DNA of 64,000 nt from contig OZ020258.1 of the NCBI GenBank assembly GCA_963971285.1, forward strand, positions 2,976,001 to 3,040,000, read 5' to 3'. This DNA is from Astropecten irregularis. Taxonomy: Eukaryota; Echinodermata; Asteroidea; Paxillosida; Astropectinidae. Below, one piece after another: positions 11,165 to 23,511 of the stretch; position 1 is the first letter of the stretch; every line of letters begins with the position of its first letter. The notes beneath the pieces were generated by a model that saw nothing but the letters and a program-made list of their open reading frames with translations, was not told the origin of the DNA and made no database searches. Position numbers and translations under genes: made by a program.

Positions 11165-14100
11165 ATGGTGCTGGTTGATCTCTTAGTGTTTCTGATAGTT
11201 CTCCTTCTCGTGTATAACTTCATCAGTTGGAGAGCTAGTAGACATCTCAGACTTCCACCTGGCCCCCACTCCATCCCTTTATTTGGCAACCTCAGTGTGT
11301 TCATGAGCAACCGGCCAATTTATAAGGTTTTGAAAGATCTAGCCGACAAGTATGGTAGTATTTTCTCTCTCAAGGTGCCAATGGGTAGGTTTGTCATCTT
11401 GTCTGATGTGGATGTCATTCGTGAGGCATTTCTCCATAATTCTGAGGATTTCTCCGGCCGGCCCTTTGTGTATGCTGTAAGTTTGATGACTCGTAATAAC
11501 TGTGGCATCGCTTTCAGTGACTACAGTCCCTCGTGGAGAATGCACCGTCGTACGGCCGCACTCGCAATACGCAGAAACATGTCCGGTAAAAACTGCATGC
11601 CAACTTCTAAGAAGATCGTTCAAGAGGTGGCACGTCTGAATAAAGAACTGTTAAAGAAAGACGGCATGTACTGTGACATTGGCATGGAACTGAATCTGAC
11701 TGTCTTGAATGTCATCTGTGATATGACATTTGGACAACGTTATGAAGTAACAGACACTGACTATCAGCAGATGCTGGATAGCAATAGCAAGTTTGCTGCA
11801 GTACTGGAACCCGGAGCACCTATAGACATCATTCCAGCACTTAAGGTAACTTTCAACATTTTTAATTTGTTGCGTAAACGTTCATGTTGTTAATGTCACC
11901 ATTTCATGCAATTTTAACAGCCGAGTTTTAGACAAACACTTAAATTTCGTGTATAATTGAATACTACATTTTGCAGCACGTTATGTGGCAGTTAGTTCAC
12001 TGCAGGGAGGCCCATCTATAGTGTGGAATAATTTAGGTTGCAGCGTGCCGACTGCGTCAATGCACATGTTTCGGCTTGCAGTTACACTTCAGGTCAATTC
12101 CCTTTAAAGGTATCATACTTTGGTAGCATACCGAAAACAGAAATCTTCACAGATTTACCTATAACTTACATGGTATAAAGATGGTGCTGGTAGAAACATG
12201 GCGTTAAAATATTTCTGCCTGAAATGCTGTATTTATTGAGAAAAGAGTAAAACCAATGACCAAAACAATTTTGATCTTTAAACGATAAAAAAATCAACGG
12301 TGAAAAGACTTAAGAAAGAGGCCTATTGTTGGCACTTTTGACTGTTTTCTCAAAGAGTAGAAACCGTTTGCATGGGATTGAAAATTTAACAGAGGACTGT
12401 TACTGTATCTTCCTTGATATTTTTGCCAATGAATCTGCATTTCTTTCACCCTAAACATCGGCGTGAAAGCGATGCGAGTTTGGAAAAAAATCTTTGCTTG
12501 TTATGATATAAACTCCTTTAAACCATTAATGTTTTCTTAGACGATCTAAAACTTTTTCAGTCCATGTATGTGTTGGTAAAAATCAGGTTGGACTAGTTAA
12601 GCTTTACATAGTCAGACTTGAAATGAAAGATTTGAAAAATGAACCTATAACACTCAATGCACGAAATGATCGGTAGTTCCAATACAAATAGTCAAAACTT
12701 GTAATACATGCCATAAATTTCCAAATGCTTTGGTTTGGAAACGAATAGAGCCAGAGAATACGTTGTCATTTATTGCATAGAATAACAATAGATTTAAAAA
12801 GATCCTGCACTTATTAAATGCAGTAATATGTCACATGATTTGGGTGCATGACAGCTATAGTTTGTTCTGGTCGTGTCTGAATAAAGATGTATTATATTAA
12901 TGGTACAATGAATACTACACACGATAAAGCATACAGTGTTGTACCATCACTGTGAGGGATAATGTACTACACTACAAAGTACTGAATGAATGACAATATG
13001 AAAAGTGCAATGGTATCTCCTTCATCACCTTAGTATTGATTGAATAACAATACCGATTGTGCTCAGAACAGCCCTGTTTGTGCAAGTATTTTGTAGTCCA
13101 GATAATAAAATAGGGCTTTTCCCCGGCGCTGTTTCCAGATATAGCCTTGCACTGCATTGCATTGAACACTGTGAGTTGTAAAGACATTATATTCCAGAAC
13201 CTGTATAGGCCTATAGCACTAACGTTAGGTTGTAACACGAATACAAGCAGGGCAAGCGCCTCACTCAATAACGTGTTTACAGAAATAACTATCAGCCATT
13301 TACGGTTTAGTATGTTCAAAAGAGACAATGAATAACAATCACTCAGTGGTTGCTCAATATTTCATATTATTATTCACACATGCTATCAGTCCATAGTTTG
13401 AATAGGATCACTTTATGATGTATGTTTTACTAGAGGTGTACATGGTGTATAATCTCTAAACGACTACAAGTCTCTTGATTGGTTTGGTACCACCGAGAGA
13501 AGAAAAAAAACGTGTCCTCTTGAACCTTAGCCTTGACTTTGCTTGGTCAATATTGACTATAACACTAACATCTCTTCAAAATCCGGTCGCACACTTGACG
13601 ATAGAAAAGCGAGTTTGCAGACGAGAGTGTAGGTCAACTTGTCGAGAGGAGATAGCTGGCCACTCTGATAGCTCTGCACTCCAAATTGCATAGCTGCGTG
13701 ACATACTCAGCATATGTTAGACATAATTCACTGTTTGTTCATATAGGAATTCTTTGGCGACGGTTAAACTAATGAGCCCTTACCTTAGGAGTGGGCTATA
13801 TGCTCTAAAAACATTTTTTTTTTTACAGTAAAACATATTTAAAGAATTGTCACCAAAATTAAGCATATACGTAAACTGCAGCCAATAAACTCCAATGTTT
13901 TCCCATAGGGTCTTAGCATGGATTCTTCACACTTACGGACTTTAAAGGTATAATACATGATTGGTAAAGGTCACAGAACAGCACTTACACTTTGTCTGAT
14001 CCAGCATGTACATGAAATGATAAACCCGTGACAATTTGAGCTCAATCGAACATCTGAGTCACGAGAAAATAGCGAAAACCTAACTCAATTTTTCTTATGA

Positions 14101-17100
14101 AACATAAAGAACGGTTTTGATCTTACCCTGAGGTCAAAACTGTTTTGGTCTTTGGTTTACTAACTTCTGGATAAATACACCATCTCAGACGGAAATATTT
14201 TAACGGTATGGTTCTACCAGCACCATCTTCATACCCTAAAAGTTATTCGTAAATCTGTGAACATTTCTATTAATTTTTGGTATGTCACCAACCCTGTACT
14301 TACCTTTAATTCAGGAACATAATTTTTTCACAAACTGTGGAAGGATACCATAGCAACGAGTCAGTTGGTACATATAACTTCGTATAATGTGACTGTTGAC
14401 TCAATGCTGGAAAGTTCCTGTATTTCAATAATTCGTACTCCAAGTTGTAGCCATTCCAATTTGTTTTCAGTGTCATTAGAGATTACTTTCTGCTTTTTAG
14501 CTATATCAAACATTGGCATGTATCGTGGTGGATGGAAAGCAGTATCCATTCTTACACATGCGGGTCCATACCCCCAAATCGCTACAGTAAAGGAAAACAA
14601 ATCCCCTAACCATTGAAAAGAGCATTTAGGATTAACCTCGACCCACATATAACAACAAATAGAGCTTATAGCATGATCGCATAGCAAAGCTATATAGTGG
14701 ATTGCTTGATTGTGTTTGTGATTGTGTGAAGTGCAGTAGTGGGCTTAATCCATGCACTTACATTGCTTCAAGCTCAAGGAAACCACATGATGAGTGATAT
14801 GTATATCGTCTCTATACAGTACAATGTCAATGTGTTTTACAGGTATCATACACGTATGATTGTAAATTCAACTTTATTAATATTTGTTAAAGGTAATATC
14901 AAACATTGGTTTTTATCAAAGAAATGCAGATTCATGGGCAAAAATATCAAGACAGATACAGTAACACTCATCTGTGAAAATGTCAGTTCCATACGGTGCC
15001 CACTTTTTGAGACAACAGTGAAAAACGTCCACAGGATTTCTCTTTTATTTTGGATCTTTAAAAATATCGAAAAGATTTTCGGTCGTTGTTTTACTAATTG
15101 CTGGATAAATACATGCACCATTTCAGGCGGAAATGTTTTAACGGTATGTTTTTACCACCATCATCTTCATACCCTGTAAGTTATACGTAAATCTGTGAAC
15201 ATTTCTGTTTTGGTGTCTTACCAAAGTATGATACTACCTTTAACCAGCCTTGTACATGAGGTTAAATTCAAGGGGGCGTGACCTCGGAACAGAGGGCGTA
15301 CTCATATTGATATCGATGAATTGACAATCATTGATTCATTCTTTGATTATAAATCCTCAGATCTTCCCCAACAAGAAGCTACGAATGGTTCAAGAGATTG
15401 TTCAGACCCGTGACGCCATCTTACAGAAGAAATACGATGAACACTTCCGCACCTTTGATCCTAAGAACATCCGGGACCTGACCGATGCTTTCATAGCAAC
15501 CATGTTAAAATGCACCAATGAGGAAGATCGCGAAAACCTTCTGAGTGGAGACCACGTTGTCATGGCAATGTGGGAGCTTTTTGTCGGTGGCTACGAAGCT
15601 ACATACAAGACCTTGATGTGGGCGCTCATATACATTCTTCACAATCCGGAGGTATGGGCCGATAGTAAAGATCTACTTAAGGGCAATAAATTTTAAATTT
15701 CAGGAATTTTCAATTTGCCTGGTTAACTTCACATCTCTCCTCGTCTGTCACTAACAGATCTAGCACAGTATCATGTTCACCTTGCACGGCTTACACGTTG
15801 CTTGGATGTATTGGTATAATATACACTTTTCTGTTTGATTATATCATTAAGTTGACTTTTGACAGAGTCATCAGCATCCTTGGTATCCAAACCATGCTAG
15901 CATTGTCACGTGGCAGCCATTGCATGACATCACATTCTTCATAACCTATAGGCTACTTGGTGACAGATCTTACCGCTAAGTATGGTGTAATCAGCCATCC
16001 TGTCTCTACCCACATACCACAACATCAAACGGTTCAAGATGACACTGGAAGACCGTCATGATAATTTGGCATACCAAGCATAATTGTCAGTTCATATTTG
16101 AATCCAGATAATAATAATTTGCTATTTGCATTTGTGATGGATCGTGTTATTCCATTTCAATACCAAACTGTTTGATCAACTCTGCTCATGGTCCAGGGTG
16201 CATCCACACAAATACACACAGCACAAATAACATCCCACCTATGCTACAGATCGGAGGTCGGTTTCACGAAGCCCTACGATCGATCGTAACTCGAGTTACG
16301 AAGGATAACCCATCGTAGGGGGCCTATCCCACGTAGGGCTCCAATGCATAAAAAGTCCTACGATTGATAATAAGTTACGAAGAGTTTGGTGAAATCGACC
16401 CCCGGGTCAGTTATTGACTTAAGTTATATTTGTTGTCTTTTATCAATCTTTATACAAGGATATATCTTTGGATTAATTTGATGTATTTTTGTCTTTCCTT
16501 CACTTGACTAACAGGTTCAAGCCAAGATACAAGAAGAATTGGGTAACATAGGAGACAGACTTCCTCTTTGGGATGACAGGCGTGTATTACCATACCTAGA
16601 AGCAACTATCTTAGAAACACTGCGTCGTAGTTCCTTCTCATCATTGAATGGGCCGAGGAGAACCACATGCGATACAAAGTACGTTTCACAAGGCTTATGA
16701 TCTTATACCCTTGAACAAGTATCAACAGATCGATTGTGCTCTTGCAGAACTGTAATCATGAAAGTAATTTAGGCATTCGTCAAATCCAAGAAAAATCACA
16801 ATTACTTGATTTAAAGGTGTAAAACATGATTGGTAAAGGTCACAGAGAGCAGCACGCACACTTTGTCTAATCCAACATGTACAAGAAACGATAAACATGT
16901 GAAAATCTGAGCTCAATCGGACATCTGAGTCACGAGAATATAGTGAAAACCCGACTCAACTTTTTCTTATGAAACACAAAGAATCTTACCCCGAGATCAA
17001 AACTGTTTTCGGTCTTTGTTTGACTAATTTCTGGATAAATACACCATTTCACGCGGAAATATTTTAACGGTATGTTTCTATCACCACCATCTTCATACCC

Positions 17101-18236
17101 TGAACGTTATACATAAATCTGTGAACATTTCTGTTTGGGTATGCTACCAATCCTGTACTGTACCTTTAAAGTGGGAATTTTCTTTTTATGTAAAGATTTA
17201 TTATATCACCATTTTATCTTTTGTATGGAGGGGAGGGAGACCGAAAGTTTTATGAGTGAACTTGGGTAAAAATGACTGAAGGATGAAATAGGATGAAATA
17301 GGAAGCATTTATACTTTGACACTTTTCCATTTGTTTAAAGTTTTTGTTTTTGTTTGTTTATTATTATTTATTCTTATTATATTATTTGTTTTTGTTTATC
17401 ACAGGATACAGGGTTTTGATATTCCCAAAGATACAACGGTCTTCTGTAACCTGTGGTGGGTTCATCATAATCCTAAATACTGGAAAGAGCCATTCAGCTT
17501 CCGACCAGGTTGGTTTGTCTACTTTTTATTCTCATTAATCATACTTTGTCAAAGAAATACAGATTAATGTGCACAAATATCAAGGAAGATACAGTAACAG
17601 TCATCTATGAAAATTCCAGTCCAATACGGTGCCCACTTTTTGAGAAAACAATGAAAAACGGTCACAGTATTTCTTAAGTCTTTTTCTCTGTTATTTTTGA
17701 TCTTTAAAAGTTAAAAAAAAAAATTTTGGTCACTGGTTTTACTCTTTTCTGGATAAATACAACATTTTTGTGAGAAAACTTTTAACGGTACGTTTCTACC
17801 ATTGACCACCTTTATACCCTGCAAGTTATAGGTAAATCTGTGAAGATTTCTGTTTTCGCATGCTACCAAAGTATGATACTATACCTTTAAAATTCATATA
17901 ATTATATTTCTGCTGAACCAATCACACAAACTTATGCATATTATACCTCATGCCAAGCTTAAATATTTTGGTTTCTGTTTTTTTTCTTCCCTAGAACGTT
18001 TCTTGGATAAAGACGGCAAGGTTTTCACACCGCCGAGTTTCATGGCATTCTCAGTGGGTCGGCGAGTTTGTCTGGGTGCCACTCTTGCGAAGATGGAGTT
18101 GTTCATGTTGCTAGGGGGTATACTGAAGCAGTTTCACCTCAGGACGCCGGCAGGAGAACCACTACCACAACTGGAACCTCAACCAGATATGATGAGATCA
18201 CCAAACTTCTTCAGAGTTCAGATTGTAAGCCGCTAA
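11165..18236 (+). CDS. Cytochrome P450, CYP1/CYP2/CYP17-like (clan 2), five exons
   Basis: Heme monooxygenase, expected on the cytoplasmic face of the ER. Exons: 11165-11845, 15361-15651, 16515-16678, 17405-17508, 17995-18236. All introns are GT-AG and the phases join without error, giving 493 aa, the usual length for clan-2 P450s. Seen in the protein: hydrophobic anchor about residues 3-20; PPGP hinge at 31-34; C-helix WxxxR at W124/R128; I-helix GGYEAT at 303-308; K-helix ExxR at E358/R361; PERF-type motif (RPERF) built across the exon 4/5 junction; heme loop FSVGRRVCLG with the axial Cys at 439. The stretch FDPKNIRDLTDAFI resembles CYP1 and CYP17 members, so a steroid or xenobiotic substrate is possible, but the sequence does not fix it. 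Oddity: the usual I-helix Thr is Ala307, with Thr one residue later. MITEs sit in all four introns. Very sure of family, unsure of subfamily. Confidence 0.95.
12104..12451 (-). mobile_element. TTAA MITE family A in P450 intron 1, 3' end decayed
   Basis: Starts TTAAAGGTATCATACTTTGG and keeps the internal landmarks. The far end breaks after CTGCATTTCTTTCAC. Confidence 0.85.
12452..13941. other. P450 intron 1 sequence without recognisable features
   Basis: AT-rich intron. A frame at 12972-13328 (-) and others show no domain. Confidence 0.5.
13942..14309 (+). mobile_element. TTAA MITE family B, full length, in P450 intron 1
   Basis: Begins TTAAAGGTATAATACATGAT with GGTCACAGAACAGCAC inside; ends ACCAACCCTGTACTTACC before TTAA. 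Its right half is shared with family A. Confidence 0.88.
14887..15243 (+). mobile_element. TTAA MITE family A, full length, in P450 intron 1
   Basis: TTAA at both ends; AGGTAATATCAAACATTGGT and ACCAAAGTATGATACTACCT ends. It ends 117 bp before exon 2. Confidence 0.9.
16256..16401. mobile_element. MITE family E, copy 1, in P450 intron 2
   Basis: Ends GGTCGGTTTCACGAAGC and TTTGGTGAAATCGACC. Internal CTACGATCGATCGTAACTCG and TCCTACGATTGATAATAAG arms are partly palindromic. Confidence 0.8.
16811..17169 (+). mobile_element. TTAA MITE family B, full length, in P450 intron 3
   Basis: TTAAAGGTGTAAAACATGAT at the left and CCAATCCTGTACTGTACCTT at the right, TTAA both sides. Confidence 0.9.
17532..17890 (+). 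mobile_element. TTAA MITE family A in P450 intron 4, 5' end trimmed
   Basis: Starts TAATCATACTTTGTCAAAGA (first bases lost) only about 24 bp after the exon 4 donor, and ends with TTAA at 17887-17890. It fills most of the 486-bp intron. Confidence 0.85.
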
Positions 18237-19014
18237 GTGGCCATGTCACAGGACGATTAAGCATTCTTATTTAGTGTTAACTTAATAAGTACAATATTTT
18301 TGTTTGTGTACTGAAAACGTAGAAGGGTTTTGGGACATTAAATTGCTTTGTGGTGGATGATTTTAAGATAGCGTGAACGTGAATCAGCATATGCATTCAA
18401 ACCCAGAGGATGTTGTATGGTAAACACTTGTAATCAGTCAATGAATCATGAATTTCCAACAAAATAGAATCCAAACAGTTCTTTATCTGTGTGACATCTT
18501 CATCGTCATGTGTTGCACATAACTGTTTCTTGAAGGAAATATATCAATTCCTCGTGTTATGACATCATCTAGTTTAAAATCAAAGCTAATAAACAATGAC
18601 AGAAATACTTATAAGAAAAAATTCAGTATTACCTCAAAACTGAAGAAAAAAAATAATAAATTGATTGAGAGTGAGTGACTCTAAGGTTTTACATGTAAAT
18701 ATTGTAGATTACTTTATGCAAGTATCAATATTTTTTATATATAGCATGCTAATTACATGTACATATTATATTATATATATATTTAGGGACAAATTACGCT
18801 TATACAAAGCTGTAAACTTTAACAATGATTTCTTGGTTAATGATGCTAGCACGATAACGACATGATCGATTGTTTGGAAAAGGCAACTGCTGATTAGCTC
18901 ACTCCAGTACGATTATTTATTTCCCAAACAAAAGGCGGGAAAAGGAAACTCAAACGATTGTAGATACATTATGTAATACACTCATTATTAAGTTATTGAT
19001 TTGAAATATTCTTA
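18237..19014. other. P450 3' UTR and AT-rich spacer
   Basis: The first 350 bp are the probable 3' UTR; the rest is AT-rich with a TATATAT patch near 18770. No gene seen. Confidence 0.5.
18588..18593 (+). terminator. Candidate polyadenylation signal of the P450 gene
   Basis: AATAAA lies about 350 bp downstream of the P450 stop codon. The interval between holds no recognisable coding sequence and would be the 3' UTR. Other A-rich candidates follow near 18655. Confidence 0.35.
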
Positions 19015-19238
19015 TTAAAGGAATAATACATGATTGGTAAAGGTCACAGAACAGCACTCGCACTTTGTCAGATCAAATAATCATGTACATGAAATAATAA
19101 ACGTGAAAATTTGAGCTCAAATTCGGCACCGTATGGGACTGGGAATTTCACAGATGACTTTTACGGTATCTTTCTTGATATTTTTGCCCATAAATCTGCA
19201 TTTCCTTGACAAATAAAACAGTATGATATTACCTTTAA
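19015..19238. mobile_element. Chimeric TTAA MITE: family B left half joined to inverted family A left half
   Basis: Left: TTAAAGGAATAATACATGAT, GGTCACAGAACAGCAC and TTTGAGCTCAAAT (family B). Right: CACCGTATGGGACTG to CAGTATGATATTACCTTTAA (family A left end, reversed). The shared half is missing. Confidence 0.85.
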
Positions 19239-19514
19239 TGCATGTAGGCCTATACATGTTACTTTTAAAGTAGTATGTGGTATTAAAAAGTCAAAATAAC
19301 ACAAGTCAAACCGAAACCTTTTGCCCGTTAACCATTACCAATTATATTCAAGTAAAGTATGTATTCGTTAATTTGATTATATGCATCGTGCATTATACTG
19401 TCAGAACGAGTAAAACTCCAATGTATCTTGGAGTAACGATAAAGGTCATAGTCGTTTGTATGTGGGGATATTGCGTCAAGTAATGTTACGAAAATAACAT
19501 TCTCTTGATGAGGC
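19239..19514. repeat. Spacer unit S, copy 1 (between MITEs)
   Basis: About 277 bp beginning TGCATGTAGGCCTATACATG and ending TTCTCTTGATGAGGC. The reverse complement recurs at 38954-39244 with an estimated 90% identity by eye. It is not itself A or B sequence. Confidence 0.85.
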
Positions 19515-19871
19515 TTAAAGGTATAATACATGATTGGTAAAGGTCACAGAACAGCGCCCACACTGTGCCAGATCAAACATGTATACATGAAATAATAAAC
19601 CTGTGAAAATTTGAGCTCAATCGGACATCTGAGTCCCGAGAAAATAGCGAAAACCCGACTCAATTTTGCTTAAAACATAAAGAATGGTTTTGATCTTACA
19701 CCGAGATCAAAACTGTTTTCGGTCGTTGTTTTACAATTTTCTTGATAAATACACTATTTCAGGCAGAAATATTGAAACCGTTTGTTTCAGCACCATCTTC
19801 ATAATCCTGAAATTTATACGTAAATATGTGAAATTTGTTGGTGTGTTACCAATCCTGTACTGTACATTTAA
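19515..19871 (+). mobile_element. TTAA MITE family B, full length
   Basis: TTAAAGGTATAATACATGAT at the left; ACCAATCCTGTACTGTACAT then TTAA at the right. Confidence 0.9.
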
Positions 19872-20684
19872 GTTGATAATCAGATATTAATGTATGTGAA
19901 ACGAGGATTCAAAATGCTCTTGGCAAGATGTAGGCTGTGTGCCGATATATGCATTGTAATAAACAGTGGCAGTCATTTGTAATTGTTTTCAATTGATTAA
20001 ATCCGCACGATCGATCCTGATCGATACATGATTTCACAATTCATTTCTTTGTTAATGCCAAGAAAAATCGAAATATTTGAATATTGAACCCATTTTCAAG
20101 GTAAATGTAGCTTAATCACAGATGTTACATATTGGACATAGGTTATGATACATGCAAACTTATATGAAATAATTTGTCTGGTTTGAGACTAAATAAGCAA
20201 TCAATTTCTTTCAGCATATTCAGTGGTAAATATATTCGTATAATATTATCAGTGATCTTACATTTGCTAAGAAGACGTGTACAATTTGTCACACGGATGG
20301 GTGAGTGGTTCAATATGTACTGCTCTTAATGTACATTACCCAATCGATCAATCTGTATATAGATAACGGGTTTGAGTTTACATTTTGAATCTCTATTATC
20401 AGAACGGGGGATATATTGTAAGATACAAGCTTGAAATACAATATAGAGGAATTTAAATACCAAATGAATTATAAATATTCTGAAAAGATCTTTTGAATAA
20501 AGATTTAGTGTGTTCCATTTGAGAAGTACATATTTTGTTTTGTTCTTATTATTGTTTCCATGTTAATGTTCATCATTGTGTTGACAATCATTCAGATTTC
20601 ACCTATAGAGTTTACTTTAGGCCATAATTTCATTTTAATTGTCATCCAGTATAGTGATTTAAATGATTGCCAAAATTACACTAC
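19872..20684. other. No gene recognised
   Basis: AT-rich unique sequence. Confidence 0.5.
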
Positions 20685-21044
20685 TTAAAGGTAGCATCAT
20701 ACTTTGGTAGCACACCGAAACAGAGATCTTCACAGATTTTATAGCTTACAGGGTATAAAGATGGTGATGGTGGAAACATAGCGTTAAATATGCTCTGTCT
20801 GAAATGCTGTATTTATTCTAAAAGGAGTAAAACCAATGACCAAAAACAATGTTCATCTTTTAAAGATCAAAAATAATGGTGGAAAGATTTTTCAATACTG
20901 TGGGAGTTTTTCACTGTTTTCTCAAAAGTGGGCACCGTATGGGACTGAAATTTTCACAAATGACTGTGATTGTTTCTTCCTTGATATTTTTGCCTATGAA
21001 TCTGCATTTCTTTGACAAAAACCAAAGTATGATATTACCTTTAA
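20685..21044 (-). mobile_element. TTAA MITE family A, full length
   Basis: TTAA at both ends, AGGTAGCATCATACTTTGGT and ACCAAAGTATGATATTACCT; reversed relative to most copies. Confidence 0.9.
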
Positions 21045-22290
21045 GAAGACGACCAAGAATAAACGTGGGGGGATATGATTGGAAAACAAAATAGACTGAC
21101 AATTTCACGATTACGAACGAAAATGGATGTGTTTTCTGTGTTCACTTAGAAGATGAAGAAACATAAATAAATACATTTAATTTCCAAATGAAAATTGTGA
21201 CGCTATAAGTTTAAAAGAGGCATTTTTATAACACAATTATAACATTTTATTCTCACTGTTCAACATTTGCGAGCATTTCTATTTAACTGTTGTACATTAG
21301 GGTAATACATTCATCAATCACCATATCCTTCGTGAATTGCCTGATTTGTTACTGAATTGATTCCATGAATAATCGGTGCAAAGATCTCAACAAATGTAGC
21401 AAATTTAATTAAAATGGAGCCCGGAAAAGAATTCCTTGATACATATACAAGACGACAAGCTCTGCATATTAAATGAAGAAAGAAAAAGAAAAAAGGCCCA
21501 GTAGATGCCCGCACGTAACCCTTCACCATATCGCCTAAGACGGTAGACGACCCTTTGAGAATACCCGTTGACCTATCGGTACAGATGTATTTGGGAAGTC
21601 CCCTAGGTACCAGCATCGCTTGACTAACAATCTCGCTCCGCTCTTTTTTACTCCTTTATCTTATGCCCCAATTCTATAGAATACATTTCTGATTTTGCAC
21701 ACATGTGTATAGCTAGGCCTCTGTGAAGTAGAGTGGCAAGACTAGTATTTTGTTGCTCTAGTAAGCTTTCTTTGGGTTGTTTCTTGGAGTTATTGAGCGG
21801 AGCGTGTGGCTGTGTTGGACGGGCACAGCCTGGCAGACCTCGGGGCAGCTCTTCTCGGTGAATGACCCCACATATACAATCACACCTGTACTATGTAGAG
21901 TAGTGTGTTATACTCGAAGGGGTGAACGTACGTCCATGAGAATTTTATTCTAGGCAAAAGTGCCGCATTGATTGATTTAGAAAACACATTGAATTAAAGC
22001 GTATAAACATTGGTATGCATATAAGGAGTATTTATCAACCCTATACTTAAGTTGAAGAAATATGTGTAAGTGCCATGTTAATCGACAATAAACGTGAGAT
22101 TATAATGGAATAATTTGCAATTACAACAAAATGTGACTCAAAGTAGCCAATTAAACTAATCCATTACCCCAACCGATTAACAATAACGCGTCAAACGTCA
22201 TGACAGTAAATGGTCAAATTCCGACTGAAAGTGTGTCAAAATTATCCAAATCAAATACTATAATGGCTTGGTTAACGCAACCACGAAAAC
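21045..22290. other. No gene recognised
   Basis: Contains a weak inverted pair (TCGCTCCGCTC near 21631, GAGCGGAGCGTG near 21795) but no clear element ends or coding exon. Confidence 0.45.
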
Positions 22291-22654
22291 TTACAGGTAC
22301 TATCATACTGTGGAAAGCATCATACCAAAACAGAAATCGTTACAGATTTACCTATAACTTACAGAATATAAAGATGATGCAAACATACCGTTAAAACCTT
22401 TGTGCCTGAAATGCTGTATTTATCCAGAATGAGTAAAACCAATGACCAAAAAACAATTTCGATCTTTTAAAGATAAAACATAACGGTGAAAAGATTTCAG
22501 AAATACCGTGTACGTTTTTCATTGGTTTCTCAAAACAAAAAGTGGGCACCGTATGGGACTGAAAAATTCACACATGACTGTTAATGTACCTCCGTTGCTA
22601 TTTTTGCCCATGAATCTGCATTTCTCTGACAAAAACTAAGTATATTACCTTTAA
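22291..22654 (-). mobile_element. TTAA MITE family A, decayed
   Basis: CAGGTACTATCATACTGTGG at the left (TTAA mutated to TTAC); intact TTAA at the right after CTAAGTATATTACC. Confidence 0.8.
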
Positions 22655-22812
22655 CATGAATCTCTAGCTTATACAAATGAGTTGAAATGACATGCTTGGT
22701 TGTTAGTATGCAGAGTTTATAATTGTCCCACGGAGCACATCCCAGTATGATGCTGGGTTATTTGAAGATGTACCAATATCTGACGTCTTGCCTTCTCATA
22801 TTGTAATGATAA

Positions 22813-23057
22813 GGGGCCAATTTCACGGCGCTGCTCAGCACAACAAATTGCTAAGCATGACATTTTTGTCTTAATAAAAACAGGGTTAACAGCCAAATTT
22901 CCATGCATGTTTTGTGTATCGCTTGTGATTGTTCTTTGGCTGCTGCTCACTGACCATGAATATCAAATGGAATTTTTAAAGGTGGTTTGTTTTATTGGGC
23001 AATACATTTTTGTGCTTAGCAAATTTTTGTGCTTAGCAGCTACATGAAATTGGCCCC
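22813..23057. mobile_element. MITE family N (GGGGCCAATTTCA ends)
   Basis: GGGGCCAATTTCACG at the left and CATGAAATTGGCCCC at the right; TTGTGCTTAGCA is repeated near the right end. The end sequence resembles family E. Confidence 0.65.
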
Positions 23058-23511
23058 GGGTGGACCTAATTCAGTTATATTCACAAAACTGCTTCCAGTT
23101 TTGTCACAAGGATAGATATTTGCTTCACATAAGCCTAAATAATTACAGAGAAGATCTATGCATGTGGTTGTGTATAGCCTCAATCCTTGAGCTACTTCAG
23201 TGACTTGATGTGTACATTCTTCAATCGGTGCGGATAGCTCGTGTTGGCCCCCTTAACTCGACCATTATACACAACTGTATATCTTGCTCAAAAGGCAAGA
23301 CGTTATTAAATTCGCTTACCATGTAATCTCCCATAAGATACCTATAAGGCAGCCTATTCATCATTGAACACATCTTGAGATCGATGTCAGTCTTAGGGGC
23401 ATCGACTAGAATGAGTGTATAAAACATGAACTTATATTTGACCATCATAACTGGCATTTATTGTCATGGGTTTGGGTTGAGAGTGAATACATCACATCTA
23501 TAGGCCACCAG
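23058..23511. other. No gene recognised
   Basis: A 78-codon frame at 23221-23457 (-) has no recognised feature. Confidence 0.5.

Noticed and set aside
14739-15179. 146-codon + strand frame in P450 intron 1
   Set aside because: Mostly family A MITE sequence; the same peptide pieces ([17 protein letters not shown]) recur in every A copy.
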